A DNA stretch of 64,000 bases from Rhodobacterales bacterium LSUCC0031 (GCA_015689735.1 WVSP01000003.1:434001-498000); one strand, 5' to 3'; counted from the stretch's first letter, positions 7,312-16,849 are shown. Notes: generated by a model not told the origin, from the sequence alone. Program-made: numbers and translations.

Positions 7312-8424
7312 ATGGAACCGCGCGCCTTGATGCCCGACCACCTGCGGCTTGTCGCGCTTTTCGGCATCGTCGCGGTCAATGTGCAGTTCATGGCCTACCC
7401 CCCAAGCCTTGGCTTTGCGGCGGCACCGGCCGGGGCAGCCGCCGACGATCTGGTGAACTGGGCCGTCAACGGGCTGGCCCTGTTCAAAAGCTACGGCCTA
7501 TTTTCTTTCATGTTCGGCGTCGGCCTTGCCTTTCAGATCAGGTCTGCCGAACGGCGTGCCCTGCCCTTCGGGACGCTCTATCGCAACCGGATGGTGGGGC
7601 TGGCACTGCTTGGAGCGCTGCACGGGGTGCTGTTCTTTCCCGGCGACATCTTGCTACTTTACGCGGTACTTGGGGGGTTGCTTTATCGCTGTCGCAACTG
7701 GCCGGTGGCGCGGCTTGTCCGGGTCGGTGCCATCCTGCTCGCCTGCCAGGTCGCCCTTGCCATCCCGCTATTGCTGCTTGCGCCCCAACCCGACCCCGAG
7801 ATCTTCGCGCTCGAGCGCGCCATCATGACCGGCGGCACATGGCCCGAAGTGGTGATCTACCGCACGATATCCTTTGCCATCGTCTTTCCCATCCTGCTGA
7901 TGCTGCAGGGCTTCGCGGCCCTTGGCTGGTTCTGCCTCGGGTTGGCGGCGGTGCGGTCCGGGCTGATCGACGATCCAAGGCATCCTGCGTGGGCGCGCGC
8001 GCGGCAACTGTGTCTTTGGCCCGGTGTCCTGCTCAGCCTGACGGGTGCGGCGCTGTGGCAATGGGGCGATGCACGCTTGGGCGAGGCGATCGTCGTGCTG
8101 GCCGCGCCGATCGCGACACTGGGGTATCTGGGTCTGATCGCAGCGATGCCCGCCGGGTCGGGGCCGGTGATGGCGGCCTTGCGCGGGGTGGGTGCATCTA
8201 GCCTCAGCATCTATCTTGGGCAGTCGATCTTGCTGTCGACGATTTTCGCGCCCTATGGCGCGGGGCTTTGGGGTGCGGTCGGCGCTGTCCAGGCCACGGG
8301 CATCGCGCTGGCGGCGACCTTGGTCCTGCTGCTGGCCCTCATGGCATGGCGTCGGGTCTTTGCGCTTGGGCCGTTCGAATGGATTTTGCGCCGCATCACC
8401 GAACACGGCATGCCCCGGCGGTAG
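7312..8424 (+). CDS. DUF418-family multipass membrane protein
   Basis: A 370-residue integral membrane protein. The start DHLRLVALFGIVAVNVQFMAYP is the typical DUF418/YeiB-like N-terminus. It is followed by LFKSYGLFSFMFGVGLAFQ and about nine further hydrophobic segments. The C-terminal LSIYLGQSILLSTIFAPYG matches the conserved DUF418 domain (usually Y-L-T/G-Q-S). The biochemical function of the family is not established; acyltransferase-like membrane topology has been suggested. It stands alone on +, convergent with the DUF4159 operon (9-nt gap). Confidence 0.8.
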   Translation: MEPRALMPDHLRLVALFGIVAVNVQFMAYPPSLGFAAAPAGAAADDLVNWAVNGLALFKSYGLFSFMFGVGLAFQIRSAERRALPFGTLYRNRMVGLALLGALHGVLFFPGDILLLYAVLGGLLYRCRNWPVARLVRVGAILLACQVALAIPLLLLAPQPDPEIFALERAIMTGGTWPEVVIYRTISFAIVFPILLMLQGFAALGWFCLGLAAVRSGLIDDPRHPAWARARQLCLWPGVLLSLTGAALWQWGDARLGEAIVVLAAPIATLGYLGLIAAMPAGSGPVMAALRGVGASSLSIYLGQSILLSTIFAPYGAGLWGAVGAVQATGIALAATLVLLLALMAWRRVFALGPFEWILRRITEHGMPRR

Positions 8425-8433
8425 CCTTGCGCG

Positions 8434-10500
8434 TCAACGCCGCCCTTCGCGCAGCCAGCCCGCGAGGCTGAACAGGCCTGCAAACAAAAGGAATAGCCAT
8501 GCAGCGATGAGCGGGGTGACCGTGACATCCGTGGTCGTGTAAGCTGCGCGCGGGGTCAGCCCGATCCAACCGCGCCCATGGGCCACGCGCCCTTCGGTCA
8601 CGCGACGCAGATCTGGTATCCCCTCTTCAAGGCGCACCACCCCACCGCCGCGCGGGCTTGCCAGGGGGGCCACCAAACGATCCGATGCAATCGTTTCTTC
8701 GAATTCCCGCGGCGCGGCCGGTCCGAGCGCGATGACCGTCTCGAATTGCCCCTCGACCAGACGGTACAGCCCCTGCTCGGCGTTGGTGATGTCGGCCGTG
8801 AAGCGGCCTGGGACGGATTCTTGTAGAACAATCTGATTTTCACTGCCATCAGGTGCCGTGACGGTGAGGGCGCCCACGCTGTCGGCCAATGTCCGCCGGG
8901 TGATGCGGATGCTCTGCCCATCGGTTTCGGCGACCAATGCCTCTTCTTCCAGCGCGGGCTCACCCATCATCCAATGTGCCAACCTGCGCAAAAGCTCTTG
9001 CTGGGGGCCACCACCTTCGTAACCGCGATCCCAAAGCCACGCATGATCGGACGCCAAAAGGGCCACACGCCCCTCGCCCACGCGGTCCAAGACCAGCAGG
9101 GGCGCGCCGCCATGGCCCGTCATCACCGTCTGGCCGGATGGCGCGATCACCTCGACCTGCCGCACCCAGCGGCCCCATGGCTGATCAGCATCGGGCATGG
9201 GATCGTGCGTTTGTGCCAGTCCTTCCGTCACGGGATGACGCGCCCCAAGATCCGAGATGACGGGCAAAAACGGTGTCTCTATCACCCGCGCTGTAGGCTG
9301 CCCCGGCAAGATCTCGGCCAAGGGCGACCGATAGAGCGAAGCCGCACTGGCATAATCCGGGCCAGCCGCTACCAGCAAGGCGCCCCCATCCTCGACGTAG
9401 CGGCGGATATTGTCGAAATAAGTCAAGGGGAGGATCCCGCGCCGCTGGTAGCGGTCAAAGATGATCAGATCGAAATCATCGACCGATTCCATGAACAATT
9501 CCCGCGTCGGAAAGGCGATCAAGCTCAACTCGGTCACCGGCACACCGTCTTGCTTTTCAGGCGGGCGCAAAATTGTGAAATGCACCAGATCGACGGCTGG
9601 GTCGGCTTTCAGCAGATTGCGCCATGTCCGTTGGCCCGGATGCGGCTCGCCCGACACCAACAAGACCGACAGCCGGTCACGGATACCGTTGATCTGCACC
9701 ACGGCGGCATTGTTGCGCACGGTCAGCTCGTCCATCGCCTCGGGGATGGTGAATTGCACCACATTCTGGCCCGCATGTTCGAGCGTCAGGGGCAGTTGCA
9801 GGGTCTGGCCGGTTGGCACCGCATAGCTTTGCGCAGGCCCGCCATCGATGGCGATCGCGATCTCGGCCCGACCCGACAGGCCGGTTGGCACGTCCCCTTG
9901 ATCCTCGATTCTGAGCGTGATCATCAGTTCTTCGCCGATGATGCCAAAGGCGGGGGCGGTCTCGATCACCAGTCGCCTGTCCCAATCACCGCTGCGCCCG
10001 GTCAAAAGCGCATGCAACGGTGCAGGCAGATCGGGTGCCAGCGGTGCATCATGGAGCTGCCCATCCGTCACAAGGATCGCACCCGCCACCCTTGCGCGCG
10101 GCTCTTCGGCAAGCATGCGCGCCAATTCGGTCATCAAGAGTGTACCGGCGTTGTCCGCGCCATCGGTCACGCGCGATAGGCGCATCTCCATGCCGATAGC
10201 CGCGATCTGGGACGCAAGTGCATCAAGGGCCGCCTCGGTTTGGTCGGCGCGATCTGCAAGTCGCTGGCTGGCAGATTGGTCCGCCAAGACCAGAACGATA
10301 TCACGCAGCGGTTCGCGGTCTTCGGATTGTAGGGCGGGATTGATCAGCGCCAGCAACAGCGCGACTGCCGCCAGTCCGCGCAAGGGCCAACCCGCCAAAC
10401 CGCGCGCAAAGGCCAAGCCGGTGATCAGCACACTCAGGCCACCCAAGACCCAGATCATCCAAAGCGGCACCAACGGATCGAGCAAGATCGATTGTGCCAT
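8434..10500 (-). CDS. Large membrane-anchored protein with glutamine-amidotransferase-like fold, end of moxR operon
   Basis: A 688-residue protein. Two N-terminal transmembrane helices (residues ~12-50) are followed by a von Willebrand-like region (DIVLVLADQSASQRL, VAGAILVTDGQLHD), a beta-rich middle, and a class-I-glutamine-amidotransferase-like region (YVEDGGALLVAAGPDYA, GEGRVALLASDHAWLWDRGYEGGGPQQELLRRLAHW). A final transmembrane helix precedes the C-terminal REGRR. It starts 2 nt after the stop of the DUF4159 gene, as last gene of a moxR-DUF58-DUF4159 operon. These operons are widespread in alphaproteobacteria, but the role is not settled; envelope stress or protein-complex assembly with the MoxR ATPase is usually proposed. 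Confidence 0.8.
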   Translation of the reverse strand: MAQSILLDPLVPLWMIWVLGGLSVLITGLAFARGLAGWPLRGLAAVALLLALINPALQSEDREPLRDIVLVLADQSASQRLADRADQTEAALDALASQIAAIGMEMRLSRVTDGADNAGTLLMTELARMLAEEPRARVAGAILVTDGQLHDAPLAPDLPAPLHALLTGRSGDWDRRLVIETAPAFGIIGEELMITLRIEDQGDVPTGLSGRAEIAIAIDGGPAQSYAVPTGQTLQLPLTLEHAGQNVVQFTIPEAMDELTVRNNAAVVQINGIRDRLSVLLVSGEPHPGQRTWRNLLKADPAVDLVHFTILRPPEKQDGVPVTELSLIAFPTRELFMESVDDFDLIIFDRYQRRGILPLTYFDNIRRYVEDGGALLVAAGPDYASAASLYRSPLAEILPGQPTARVIETPFLPVISDLGARHPVTEGLAQTHDPMPDADQPWGRWVRQVEVIAPSGQTVMTGHGGAPLLVLDRVGEGRVALLASDHAWLWDRGYEGGGPQQELLRRLAHWMMGEPALEEEALVAETDGQSIRITRRTLADSVGALTVTAPDGSENQIVLQESVPGRFTADITNAEQGLYRLVEGQFETVIALGPAAPREFEETIASDRLVAPLASPRGGGVVRLEEGIPDLRRVTEGRVAHGRGWIGLTPRAAYTTTDVTVTPLIAAWLFLLFAGLFSLAGWLREGRR

Positions 10501-10502
10501 CG

Positions 10503-13274
10503 CTATTGCCCCAACCGTTCCAACAGCGCCGGCACATGCACTTGGTCGGATTTATAATTGCCCGACAGGACATGCATCACAAGATTGACACCGAACCGCA
10601 GAGCGATCTCGCGCTGGCGCTCGCCGGTAGACCCACGTCCGATCGGGTAAAGGGGACGACCGAAATCATCTTGCGCCCAAGCAGCGGCCCATCCATTGCC
10701 GCCGATCAGAACAGGCGTCACCCCGTCATTGAGGTTGCGAAAGGGCATCCCCTCGACCTGTATGGCATCAGGCGGCGCCGCCTCGACCCAAACATCGCGC
10801 GAGGCGTAACGCCCCGGAAAATCCTGCAAAAGGTAAAAGCTGCGCGTCAGGACATGATCGGGCGGGACCGGCTCAAGCGGCGGAATATCGAGCGGTGCCG
10901 CCAGCGCGCGCAAGCGTCGCCCCTCAGGCGTGCCGGAGCCGAAGCCGCCGATATTGGCATCGCCCGTGTCAAAGACGATCATACCGCCTGCGCGCATGTA
11001 ATCGTTCAACCGCCGATAGGCCGTAGCCGATGGCAGCGCTTGGGCAGGGGTCACCGGCCAATAGAGCATCGGGAAAAAGCTCAACTCATCGGTTTCGAGA
11101 TTGACGCCCATGGGCGCTGACGGCTCGACCGAGGTGCGTTGGAAAAGCGTGTTTGACAGCCCCGTCAGCCCCGCGCGCGACATCGTATCAAGCTCTGCGT
11201 CACCGGTGATGACATAGGCAAGCGTCACCTCTGACGTGGCAAGGATGGCGATCTGGTCCTGCGGCGAGAGCACCTCGGCGCCTTGCGCAAAGGCGCCCTC
11301 TGGCACCGCGCCCAGCGCAAAGATCAAGACCGCCATGCTGCGCGCAAGGCCCGACAAACGCCCTGACAGCCACATCGATGCCAATGCGTCGATCAAGAGA
11401 AAAACAAGCGCCGCAATCAAGAACGCCGCCATTAAATCGGTTGGTGCGATCGTGACCAAACCCGCCACCGGCACCCCAAGCGGCCATGAGGCGGGGGCAA
11501 GCGTGGTCTCGGCACCGACAACATTGCGCGCGATCCGCCGATCATCAGCCGCGTAAAGCCCCGGCAAAATCTTGGCCGAGACGGGCATCGTGGCAAGATC
11601 GGCGCCATCAATGCCGGGCCGGTCGCCTGCGTCACGCAATTGCCCAAACCCATCAAGCACCTGCTCTGGCGTCCAGATCGTGCCAGCAAGATCGTCCACA
11701 TCGGGTGCGACGGGGTGCGTTGACACGGCAAGGCGTTCCAACATCTGCACAAATAGCCCCGAGATCGGCAAGCTCGACCATTCGGCATTGGCGGTGACAT
11801 GAAACAGCACGACCGACCCCTGCCCTTGCCGCGCACGGGTGACGAGGGGCGTGCCATCGCTAAGTGCGGCGATGGTGCGCTCGGCCAACATCGGGTCAGG
11901 CTGGGCCATGACCTGCGCTGTGACGGTGACATCATCGGGAATGTGAAGTCCGAAAAAGGGCGACGTGATGCCAAAAGGGCTGAGCGCTTTGGGCTCACCC
12001 CAACTCATCGCGCCGCCGACGCTGCGCCCGCCGGCGCGCAAGCGCACGGGCATCAACGGGCCGGCCACATCGCGCGCGATGTCCGAGGCCGCCAGCCGGG
12101 GGCCTGCGAAACGGACCAGCAAACCGCCCGCCTCGACCCATGCGATCAGCCCGTTCTCTTCCGCCGGTGAAAGCGTGGCGATATCGACCAGCACGATCAC
12201 ATCGGGGCTTGCCAAGAGCGCGTCGCTCAATGCCACCTCGATCAGATCGGCACTGGGCGCGAGTGCTTGGCGCAGGTAGTGCAGCGGCGACAAAAGCGCC
12301 TGTTGTTCATCGGTGGCACCGCCCGCAATCAAGGCGACCTGGCGGCGTTGCAGCGCATCATCGGTCAAGGCGACGCCGCCCGCGCCGCGCTGGCCTGCAA
12401 TCTCGAAGCGGGTCATGCGGTTGCGCAGCTCAGGCGGCAGATCGAAGCTGGCAACAGCGCTATCAGCACTGGCGTCGAAACGCGCAGGCGCGCGTGCCAG
12501 TTCCCTTGCAATTCCCAGCGGATCAAGCCCATGGGCCACGATGTCAACCGTGCGCGCACCCTCAGCGTTGCCGCGGATCGCGGTAACGGCGAGCATCCCA
12601 TCGACCACTTGCGGGGGCCTGAGCGCGATCACATCGCCCTCGCCTTGGAACACGGATAGCGGGCCTTTTTGCAGGAAGGCTTCGGTCAATGCCGCGCGAC
12701 CGGGGTGGTCAAGCCCGTCCGATATCCACCAGACTTCAAGCGGCGCGGCAAGCGATTGCGCCCATTGAGCCGCGGCTGCCATATCGGGCGCAAAAGGTGC
12801 CGGCACCAGCGAGGGCAGGCGCGGCAGCACCGCACTGGCCGATTGCAACGCGATCTCGCCGCCGGGAAGATCGGTCAGCTGCACCAAGGCCACGGGTCTA
12901 CCACTGCGCGCAGCCTCGTCCAGCAAAAGCACTGCCCGGTCGCGCCGCGCGGACCAGTCGGGTGCCGATGCCCAAGAGCCATCCATCACGATCAAAACCG
13001 GCCCGCCGCCATCGCGCAGGGGTTGCGGGTTCAAAATCGGTCCGGCAAACCCGATGATCGCCGCGGCCAGCGCCGCGATGCGCAACGCCAAAAGCCACCA
13101 AGGCGTTTTATCCGCTTGGCTTTCATCGTCGCGCAGCCCCAACAAGAGCGCCACACCGGGGAAGCGGCGACGGATGGGCGCAGGCGGGACGGCGCGCAAG
13201 ATCCACCACAAGACAGGCAGCACCAAAAGGCCCAACAGCAAGAGCGGTGAGCCAAAGGCGAGCCCCGTGATCAT
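10503..13274 (-). CDS. BatA/DUF4159 domain membrane protein
   Basis: A 923-residue protein. The N-terminal BatA domain has two transmembrane helices (PLLLLGLLVLPVLWWILRAVPP and the LALRIAALAAAIIGFAGPIL region). A VWA-like region follows (VLIVMDGSWASAPDWSARRD), with the aspartate of a degenerate metal site. A central periplasmic part and two more helices near residues 620-660 lead to the C-terminal DUF4159 domain, about residues 680-920 (YRRLNDYMRAGGMIVFDTGD, DHVLTRSFYLL). Its start overlaps the DUF58 stop by 4 nt, so it is translationally coupled. Length is usual for this family in Rhodobacteraceae. Confidence 0.88.
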   Translation of the reverse strand: MITGLAFGSPLLLLGLLVLPVLWWILRAVPPAPIRRRFPGVALLLGLRDDESQADKTPWWLLALRIAALAAAIIGFAGPILNPQPLRDGGGPVLIVMDGSWASAPDWSARRDRAVLLLDEAARSGRPVALVQLTDLPGGEIALQSASAVLPRLPSLVPAPFAPDMAAAAQWAQSLAAPLEVWWISDGLDHPGRAALTEAFLQKGPLSVFQGEGDVIALRPPQVVDGMLAVTAIRGNAEGARTVDIVAHGLDPLGIARELARAPARFDASADSAVASFDLPPELRNRMTRFEIAGQRGAGGVALTDDALQRRQVALIAGGATDEQQALLSPLHYLRQALAPSADLIEVALSDALLASPDVIVLVDIATLSPAEENGLIAWVEAGGLLVRFAGPRLAASDIARDVAGPLMPVRLRAGGRSVGGAMSWGEPKALSPFGITSPFFGLHIPDDVTVTAQVMAQPDPMLAERTIAALSDGTPLVTRARQGQGSVVLFHVTANAEWSSLPISGLFVQMLERLAVSTHPVAPDVDDLAGTIWTPEQVLDGFGQLRDAGDRPGIDGADLATMPVSAKILPGLYAADDRRIARNVVGAETTLAPASWPLGVPVAGLVTIAPTDLMAAFLIAALVFLLIDALASMWLSGRLSGLARSMAVLIFALGAVPEGAFAQGAEVLSPQDQIAILATSEVTLAYVITGDAELDTMSRAGLTGLSNTLFQRTSVEPSAPMGVNLETDELSFFPMLYWPVTPAQALPSATAYRRLNDYMRAGGMIVFDTGDANIGGFGSGTPEGRRLRALAAPLDIPPLEPVPPDHVLTRSFYLLQDFPGRYASRDVWVEAAPPDAIQVEGMPFRNLNDGVTPVLIGGNGWAAAWAQDDFGRPLYPIGRGSTGERQREIALRFGVNLVMHVLSGNYKSDQVHVPALLERLGQ

Positions 13275-14164
13275 GCCCGCACCCGTTCAAGCGCATGATG
13301 CAGCCACAAGAGCGTCGGCTCGGCGGGTTGGTCGGTATGGTGCAGATGATACTGCCAACCAGTGCGGCGGCAGATGTCCTGCAACTGGGTTTTGCGCGCC
13401 AAAAGCCGTTGGAGATAGGCATCGCGCAATCCGCGTGCCTTGCGTGTTTCAAACCGAATTGCGCCGGTCATGGATTCAAAAATCGTGCGCCCATCAAAGG
13501 AAAAACGCTCTTCATCGGGATCGAGGATCTGGACAAGCGCGCCTTTGACCTCACGGTCGGCGGCGCGACCGACGGCTTGTTCGATTGCAGCGATATCCCC
13601 AAGGAAATCCGAGAAAAACACGGCGCGCCCGCCCTTGGGCATGACCTGCGTGCGCGGCATGCCGTGATCGGTTTCGGCGTCTTCTTCCATGAGCGCGGTG
13701 GCGATACGCATAAGCTGCGCACGGCCCGCGCGCGGCACATCGTCGAGGCGCGTCAGCCCTACGCGCTCACCTCCGCGCACCGCGATAATCGCCAGCGCCA
13801 AGGCCAAGGTCTGCGCACGGCGGCGCTTTTCAGGGCGGGCTTTGTGGCCGGTAAACCGCATCGCGGCCCCGTCATCGACACCGATCATGATTGCTTGCGC
13901 CGCCTGCCATTCCGTTTGTCGAATGAAATGGCCATCCGACAGGGCCGAGCGACGCCAATCGATTTGGCGGTAGCTGTCGCCTTGTTGTGCCGGGCGATAT
14001 TGCCAGAACTCATCGCCATGGCCTGCGCGTTTGCGGCCGTGCGCCCCCAATAGCACCGTCGCCGCCAAATGCTGCGCATCGGCCAGCAAGGCGGGTGCGG
14101 CGGCCGCCACGGCCTCCGCGCGCGAGCGCAGGGATTGCGCAGTATGGCGGGCCGTATCGCTCAA
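13271..14164 (-). CDS. DUF58 domain protein
   Basis: A 297-residue soluble protein. The DUF58 signature is clear: EFWQYRPAQQGDSYRQIDW (about residues 50-70), then RRSALSDGHFIRQTEWQAAQ. The following von Willebrand-like segment contains IMIGVDDGAAMRF and RAVFFSDFLGD. It overlaps moxR by 4 nt upstream and the DUF4159 gene by 4 nt downstream. Proteins of this family regularly pair with MoxR AAA+ ATPases and are thought to be their partners or clients. Confidence 0.9.
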   Translation of the reverse strand: MSDTARHTAQSLRSRAEAVAAAAPALLADAQHLAATVLLGAHGRKRAGHGDEFWQYRPAQQGDSYRQIDWRRSALSDGHFIRQTEWQAAQAIMIGVDDGAAMRFTGHKARPEKRRRAQTLALALAIIAVRGGERVGLTRLDDVPRAGRAQLMRIATALMEEDAETDHGMPRTQVMPKGGRAVFFSDFLGDIAAIEQAVGRAADREVKGALVQILDPDEERFSFDGRTIFESMTGAIRFETRKARGLRDAYLQRLLARKTQLQDICRRTGWQYHLHHTDQPAEPTLLWLHHALERVRA

Positions 14165-15168
14165 GCGGCCCTTCCGATCCGTGTGACATGTGCGGTCACG
14201 GCGTCAATCACCTGTTCGAGAACCGCGCCCTCGGCACGGGCGCCATAGCTGAGTGCCATGCGATGGCTGAGCACCGGGCGGGCAAGGGCCGCCACATCCT
14301 CGGGTGATGGGGCCAGGCGACCGTCGAGCAAGGCCCGCGCGCGCGCTGTCAGCATCAAGGCCTGCGCCGCGCGCGGCCCCGGCCCCCACGCCACCGTCCG
14401 GCGCACGATCTCGGGCGATTCCTCGGCCTCGGGACGGCAGGCGCGGACCAGATCGAGGATCAATTCCACCACCGCCTCGCCCACGGGCATGGCGCGCACC
14501 AAGGCTTGGGCGGCGATCAATTCCTCTGGCGCGAAAACGGCGTGCGCGCGTGCGTCATCCGTGCCGGTCGTGGCCAACAAGATGCCGCGCTCGGTATCAC
14601 GGTCGGGATAGGCCACATCGATCCGCACCAGAAAGCGGTCAAGCTGGGCCTCCGGCAAGGGATAAGTGCCTTCCTGTTCGATCGGGTTCTGAGTGGCTAG
14701 AACATGAAAAGGCCGCGGCAAGGCCCGATGCGTGCCGGCAATCGTCACTTCGCGCTCTTGCATCGCCTGTAGCAGCGCCGCTTGCGTGCGAGGGCTGGCA
14801 CGATTGATTTCATCGGCCATCAAGAGCTGACAAAACACCGGCCCTTCGATGAAGCGAAAGCTACGGCTGCCATCGGCGGCAGTGTCGAGCACCTCGGAAC
14901 CCAGAATATCAGCGGGCATCAGGTCGGGCGTGAACTGAATGCGATTGGCCTTGAGGCCCATCACGGTCGCCAACGTATCCACCAAAAGCGTCTTTCCCAG
15001 ACCCGGCAATCCCATCAACAGGGCATGGCCACCCGAGAGCATGGCGGCCAAAGCCAGATCGACCACCTCGGTCTGCCCGATGATCTTGGTGGCGATCGCG
15101 GCTTTGGCTTCGGCCAGTTTCGCGCCCAGCGCTTCGATCTCGGCGACGCGTGTATCGGGGTCGGACAT
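14161..15168 (-). CDS. MoxR-family AAA+ ATPase
   Basis: A 335-residue ATPase. Walker A is GLPGLGKT (in ALLMGLPGLGKTLLVDTLA), Walker B is LLMADEINRASPRTQ, sensor 1 is LATQNPIEQEGTYPLPEAQLDRFL, and an AAA lid domain is C-terminal. The ATG at 15168 (MSDPDTRVAEIEALGAKL) was chosen; the frame is open for 85 codons further upstream, but that stretch is not protein-like. First gene of the moxR-DUF58-DUF4159-membrane protein operon, with DUF1285 on the opposite strand 92 bp away. MoxR proteins act as chaperone-like ATPases for partners encoded next to them. Confidence 0.93.
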   Translation of the reverse strand: MSDPDTRVAEIEALGAKLAEAKAAIATKIIGQTEVVDLALAAMLSGGHALLMGLPGLGKTLLVDTLATVMGLKANRIQFTPDLMPADILGSEVLDTAADGSRSFRFIEGPVFCQLLMADEINRASPRTQAALLQAMQEREVTIAGTHRALPRPFHVLATQNPIEQEGTYPLPEAQLDRFLVRIDVAYPDRDTERGILLATTGTDDARAHAVFAPEELIAAQALVRAMPVGEAVVELILDLVRACRPEAEESPEIVRRTVAWGPGPRAAQALMLTARARALLDGRLAPSPEDVAALARPVLSHRMALSYGARAEGAVLEQVIDAVTAHVTRIGRAA

Positions 15169-15260
15169 GGCATTGCTCCGCTGAGTGGTTATATGGTGTC
15201 GTGCTAGCAAACCTATTGCGCCGATCACAAATGGCAAAGCAAGCAAGGGGACAAAAGATC

Positions 15261-15851
15261 GTGACGGATGCGCAAAGAACCAGCACCGATCAGCTCTTGG
15301 AAGCGGCCCAACGCGCGGCGCGCGCAGGTGGCCTGCCTCCGGTGCATTTATGGAATCCACCTTTTTGCGGTGATATAGACATGGAAATCCGCCGCGACGG
15401 GACATGGTTTCACGAAGGCACACCCATCGGACGCGCGCCCTTGGTGCGGTTGTTTTCGACCATCCTCAAACGTGAGGGCGATCGTTATTTTCTTGTCACC
15501 CCCGTAGAAAAAGTGGGCATCCGGGTCGAGGATGCGCCCTTTGTCGTCCAAGATTTCGACGTGTCTGGCAGCGGTCGGTCACAATCCATCACGCTGATCA
15601 CGAATGTGGGCGATCATGTCCCCGCAGGGCCGGACTGCGCCATCAAAGTCAACCGCGATATCGGTGGCGCGCCGCGCCCTTATGTCCATGTGCGCGCGGG
15701 GCTCGAGGCGCTGATCGACCGCAAAAGTTTCTACCGGCTGATCGATCTGGGCGAGCCGCATGAAGTCGCAGGCACCGACTGGTTTGGTCTTTGGTCGCGC
15801 GGGGTGTTCTTTCCGATCATCCTGCTGAGCGAATTGTCACCAGAGGATTAG
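15261..15851 (+). CDS. DUF1285 domain protein
   Basis: A 196-residue soluble protein with the DUF1285 core: PPVHLWNPPFCGDIDMEIRR, DGTWFHEGTPIGR, LVRLFSTILKREGDRYFLVTPVEK. The GTG at 15261 was preferred because AAGGGGA (15245-15251) lies 9 nt upstream; an in-frame ATG at 15231 would add ten residues. Function unknown. It is conserved beside moxR/DUF58 operons in related bacteria as far as I recall. Here it is divergent from moxR. Confidence 0.85.
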   Translation: MTDAQRTSTDQLLEAAQRAARAGGLPPVHLWNPPFCGDIDMEIRRDGTWFHEGTPIGRAPLVRLFSTILKREGDRYFLVTPVEKVGIRVEDAPFVVQDFDVSGSGRSQSITLITNVGDHVPAGPDCAIKVNRDIGGAPRPYVHVRAGLEALIDRKSFYRLIDLGEPHEVAGTDWFGLWSRGVFFPIILLSELSPED

Positions 15852-15860
15852 GTTTCGACC

Positions 15861-16706
15861 TCACGCCATCGAGGCACTGCGCCCACGCATGGGCCTCAGC
15901 CGGGTCAGCTTGGGCGACGATAGCACCGCATCGAGCCGCGCCATTTCGGCCTCGGCGCTATCAAGATCACCGACCACCATGACCGGCACCGGCAAAGCCG
16001 CGATGCGGGCCGGATCGGTGATAATCTGCCCTGACACCAAGAAATGCGCATCCGGGCGGGCGTTGCCAAGCGCGGCCAAGAGGCGACGCAATGCACCGAA
16101 ACTGTGGTCACCTGCGCAGCTCAGCCCAATGACCGGCCGGTCATCGCGGGTCAGGCGCGCGAGCAACTCGTCATGGGTGAGCCCGACAAGAAGGCTGACA
16201 TCCCAGCCACCACGCCGAAACAGATCAGCGGCCATCATGACGCCAAGCGTATGCATCTCGCCCGGCACGGCGGCGAAAATCGCACCTGCCCCACGCGTCG
16301 CGCGCAAGCCAAAGCGGCCGAGTGGCAAGCGGCGCAAGATCGACTGGATCCGCGCGGTGGCAAGGGCCACTTCGGTAAAGGGCAGGCGATCTTGATCCCA
16401 CATCACCCCAAGCCGCCGCGCTGCGGGTGCAAGGTGATTTTGGCATAGCTCTTCGACCGAGATACCCGCATCAAGAAGGGCTTCCGCCAAGACTTGCGCA
16501 GCAGCGTCATCTGTATCGCACAACGCGAAGGCCATTGCCGCGGCACAGGGGTCGCCCAGAACGCTCAAGGCATCGACCGATGGCGCCCCCGGCTTTGTGT
16601 CTTGGCACAATCGCGCCATCGCCCGTTTTGCCAGTTCGTCCAATGCGCCGCCGTGCGGCCCCTGACCTGTCGCCACAAGCGAAAGGAAATCGGTCGGTTT
16701 CTTCAT
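15861..16706 (-). CDS. B12-binding regulator, AerR/PpaA/LitR-like
   Basis: A 281-residue protein from the ATG at 16706 (MKKPTDFLSLV; an in-frame ATG at 16754 is less likely). The helical cap domain, about residues 75-140, includes LGVMWDQDRLPFTEVALATA, the W/E pattern of cobalamin cap domains. The Rossmann-like B12 domain covers about 145-265, with GEMHTLGVMMAADLFRRGGW, where His would ligate cobalt (ExHxxG, close to the classical DxHxxG), then VIGLSCAGDHS and LVSGQIITD. No DNA-binding domain is visible, as in AerR/PpaA antirepressors that work with PpsR/CrtJ. The upstream DNA holds a PpsR-type palindrome. A sensor of light or oxygen via cobalamin is plausible; that is inference. Confidence 0.75.
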   Translation of the reverse strand: MKKPTDFLSLVATGQGPHGGALDELAKRAMARLCQDTKPGAPSVDALSVLGDPCAAAMAFALCDTDDAAAQVLAEALLDAGISVEELCQNHLAPAARRLGVMWDQDRLPFTEVALATARIQSILRRLPLGRFGLRATRGAGAIFAAVPGEMHTLGVMMAADLFRRGGWDVSLLVGLTHDELLARLTRDDRPVIGLSCAGDHSFGALRRLLAALGNARPDAHFLVSGQIITDPARIAALPVPVMVVGDLDSAEAEMARLDAVLSSPKLTRLRPMRGRSASMA

Positions 16707-16784
16707 CGCGGTCGTTCTTCGTATCATCACGCCGGGTTTAGGTGGAACCGGCACCCCAGGCGCTTGCGTCGGTCTCTGAAGAGT

Positions 16785-16849
16785 AAGTGTACACCGAAAA
16801 AAGTGTCAATCAAGATTTACAGTAAGTATTTTGTAACAAGTTGACACTT
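16785..16849. promoter_or_regulatory. PpsR/CrtJ-type palindrome and AAGTGTCA boxes upstream of B12 regulator
   Basis: TGTCAA (16804-16809) and TTTACA (16816-16821) form a TGT-N12-ACA palindrome, the consensus of PpsR/CrtJ operators. Related boxes flank it: AAGTGTACA at 16785-16793, AAGTGTCAA at 16801-16809, and the reverse complement TTGACACTT at 16841-16849. On the minus strand TTGACA (16809-16804) could be the -35 of the B12 gene, with a weak -10 near 16781-16786; binding would then block it. The next gene on + starts at 17037. Confidence 0.55.
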
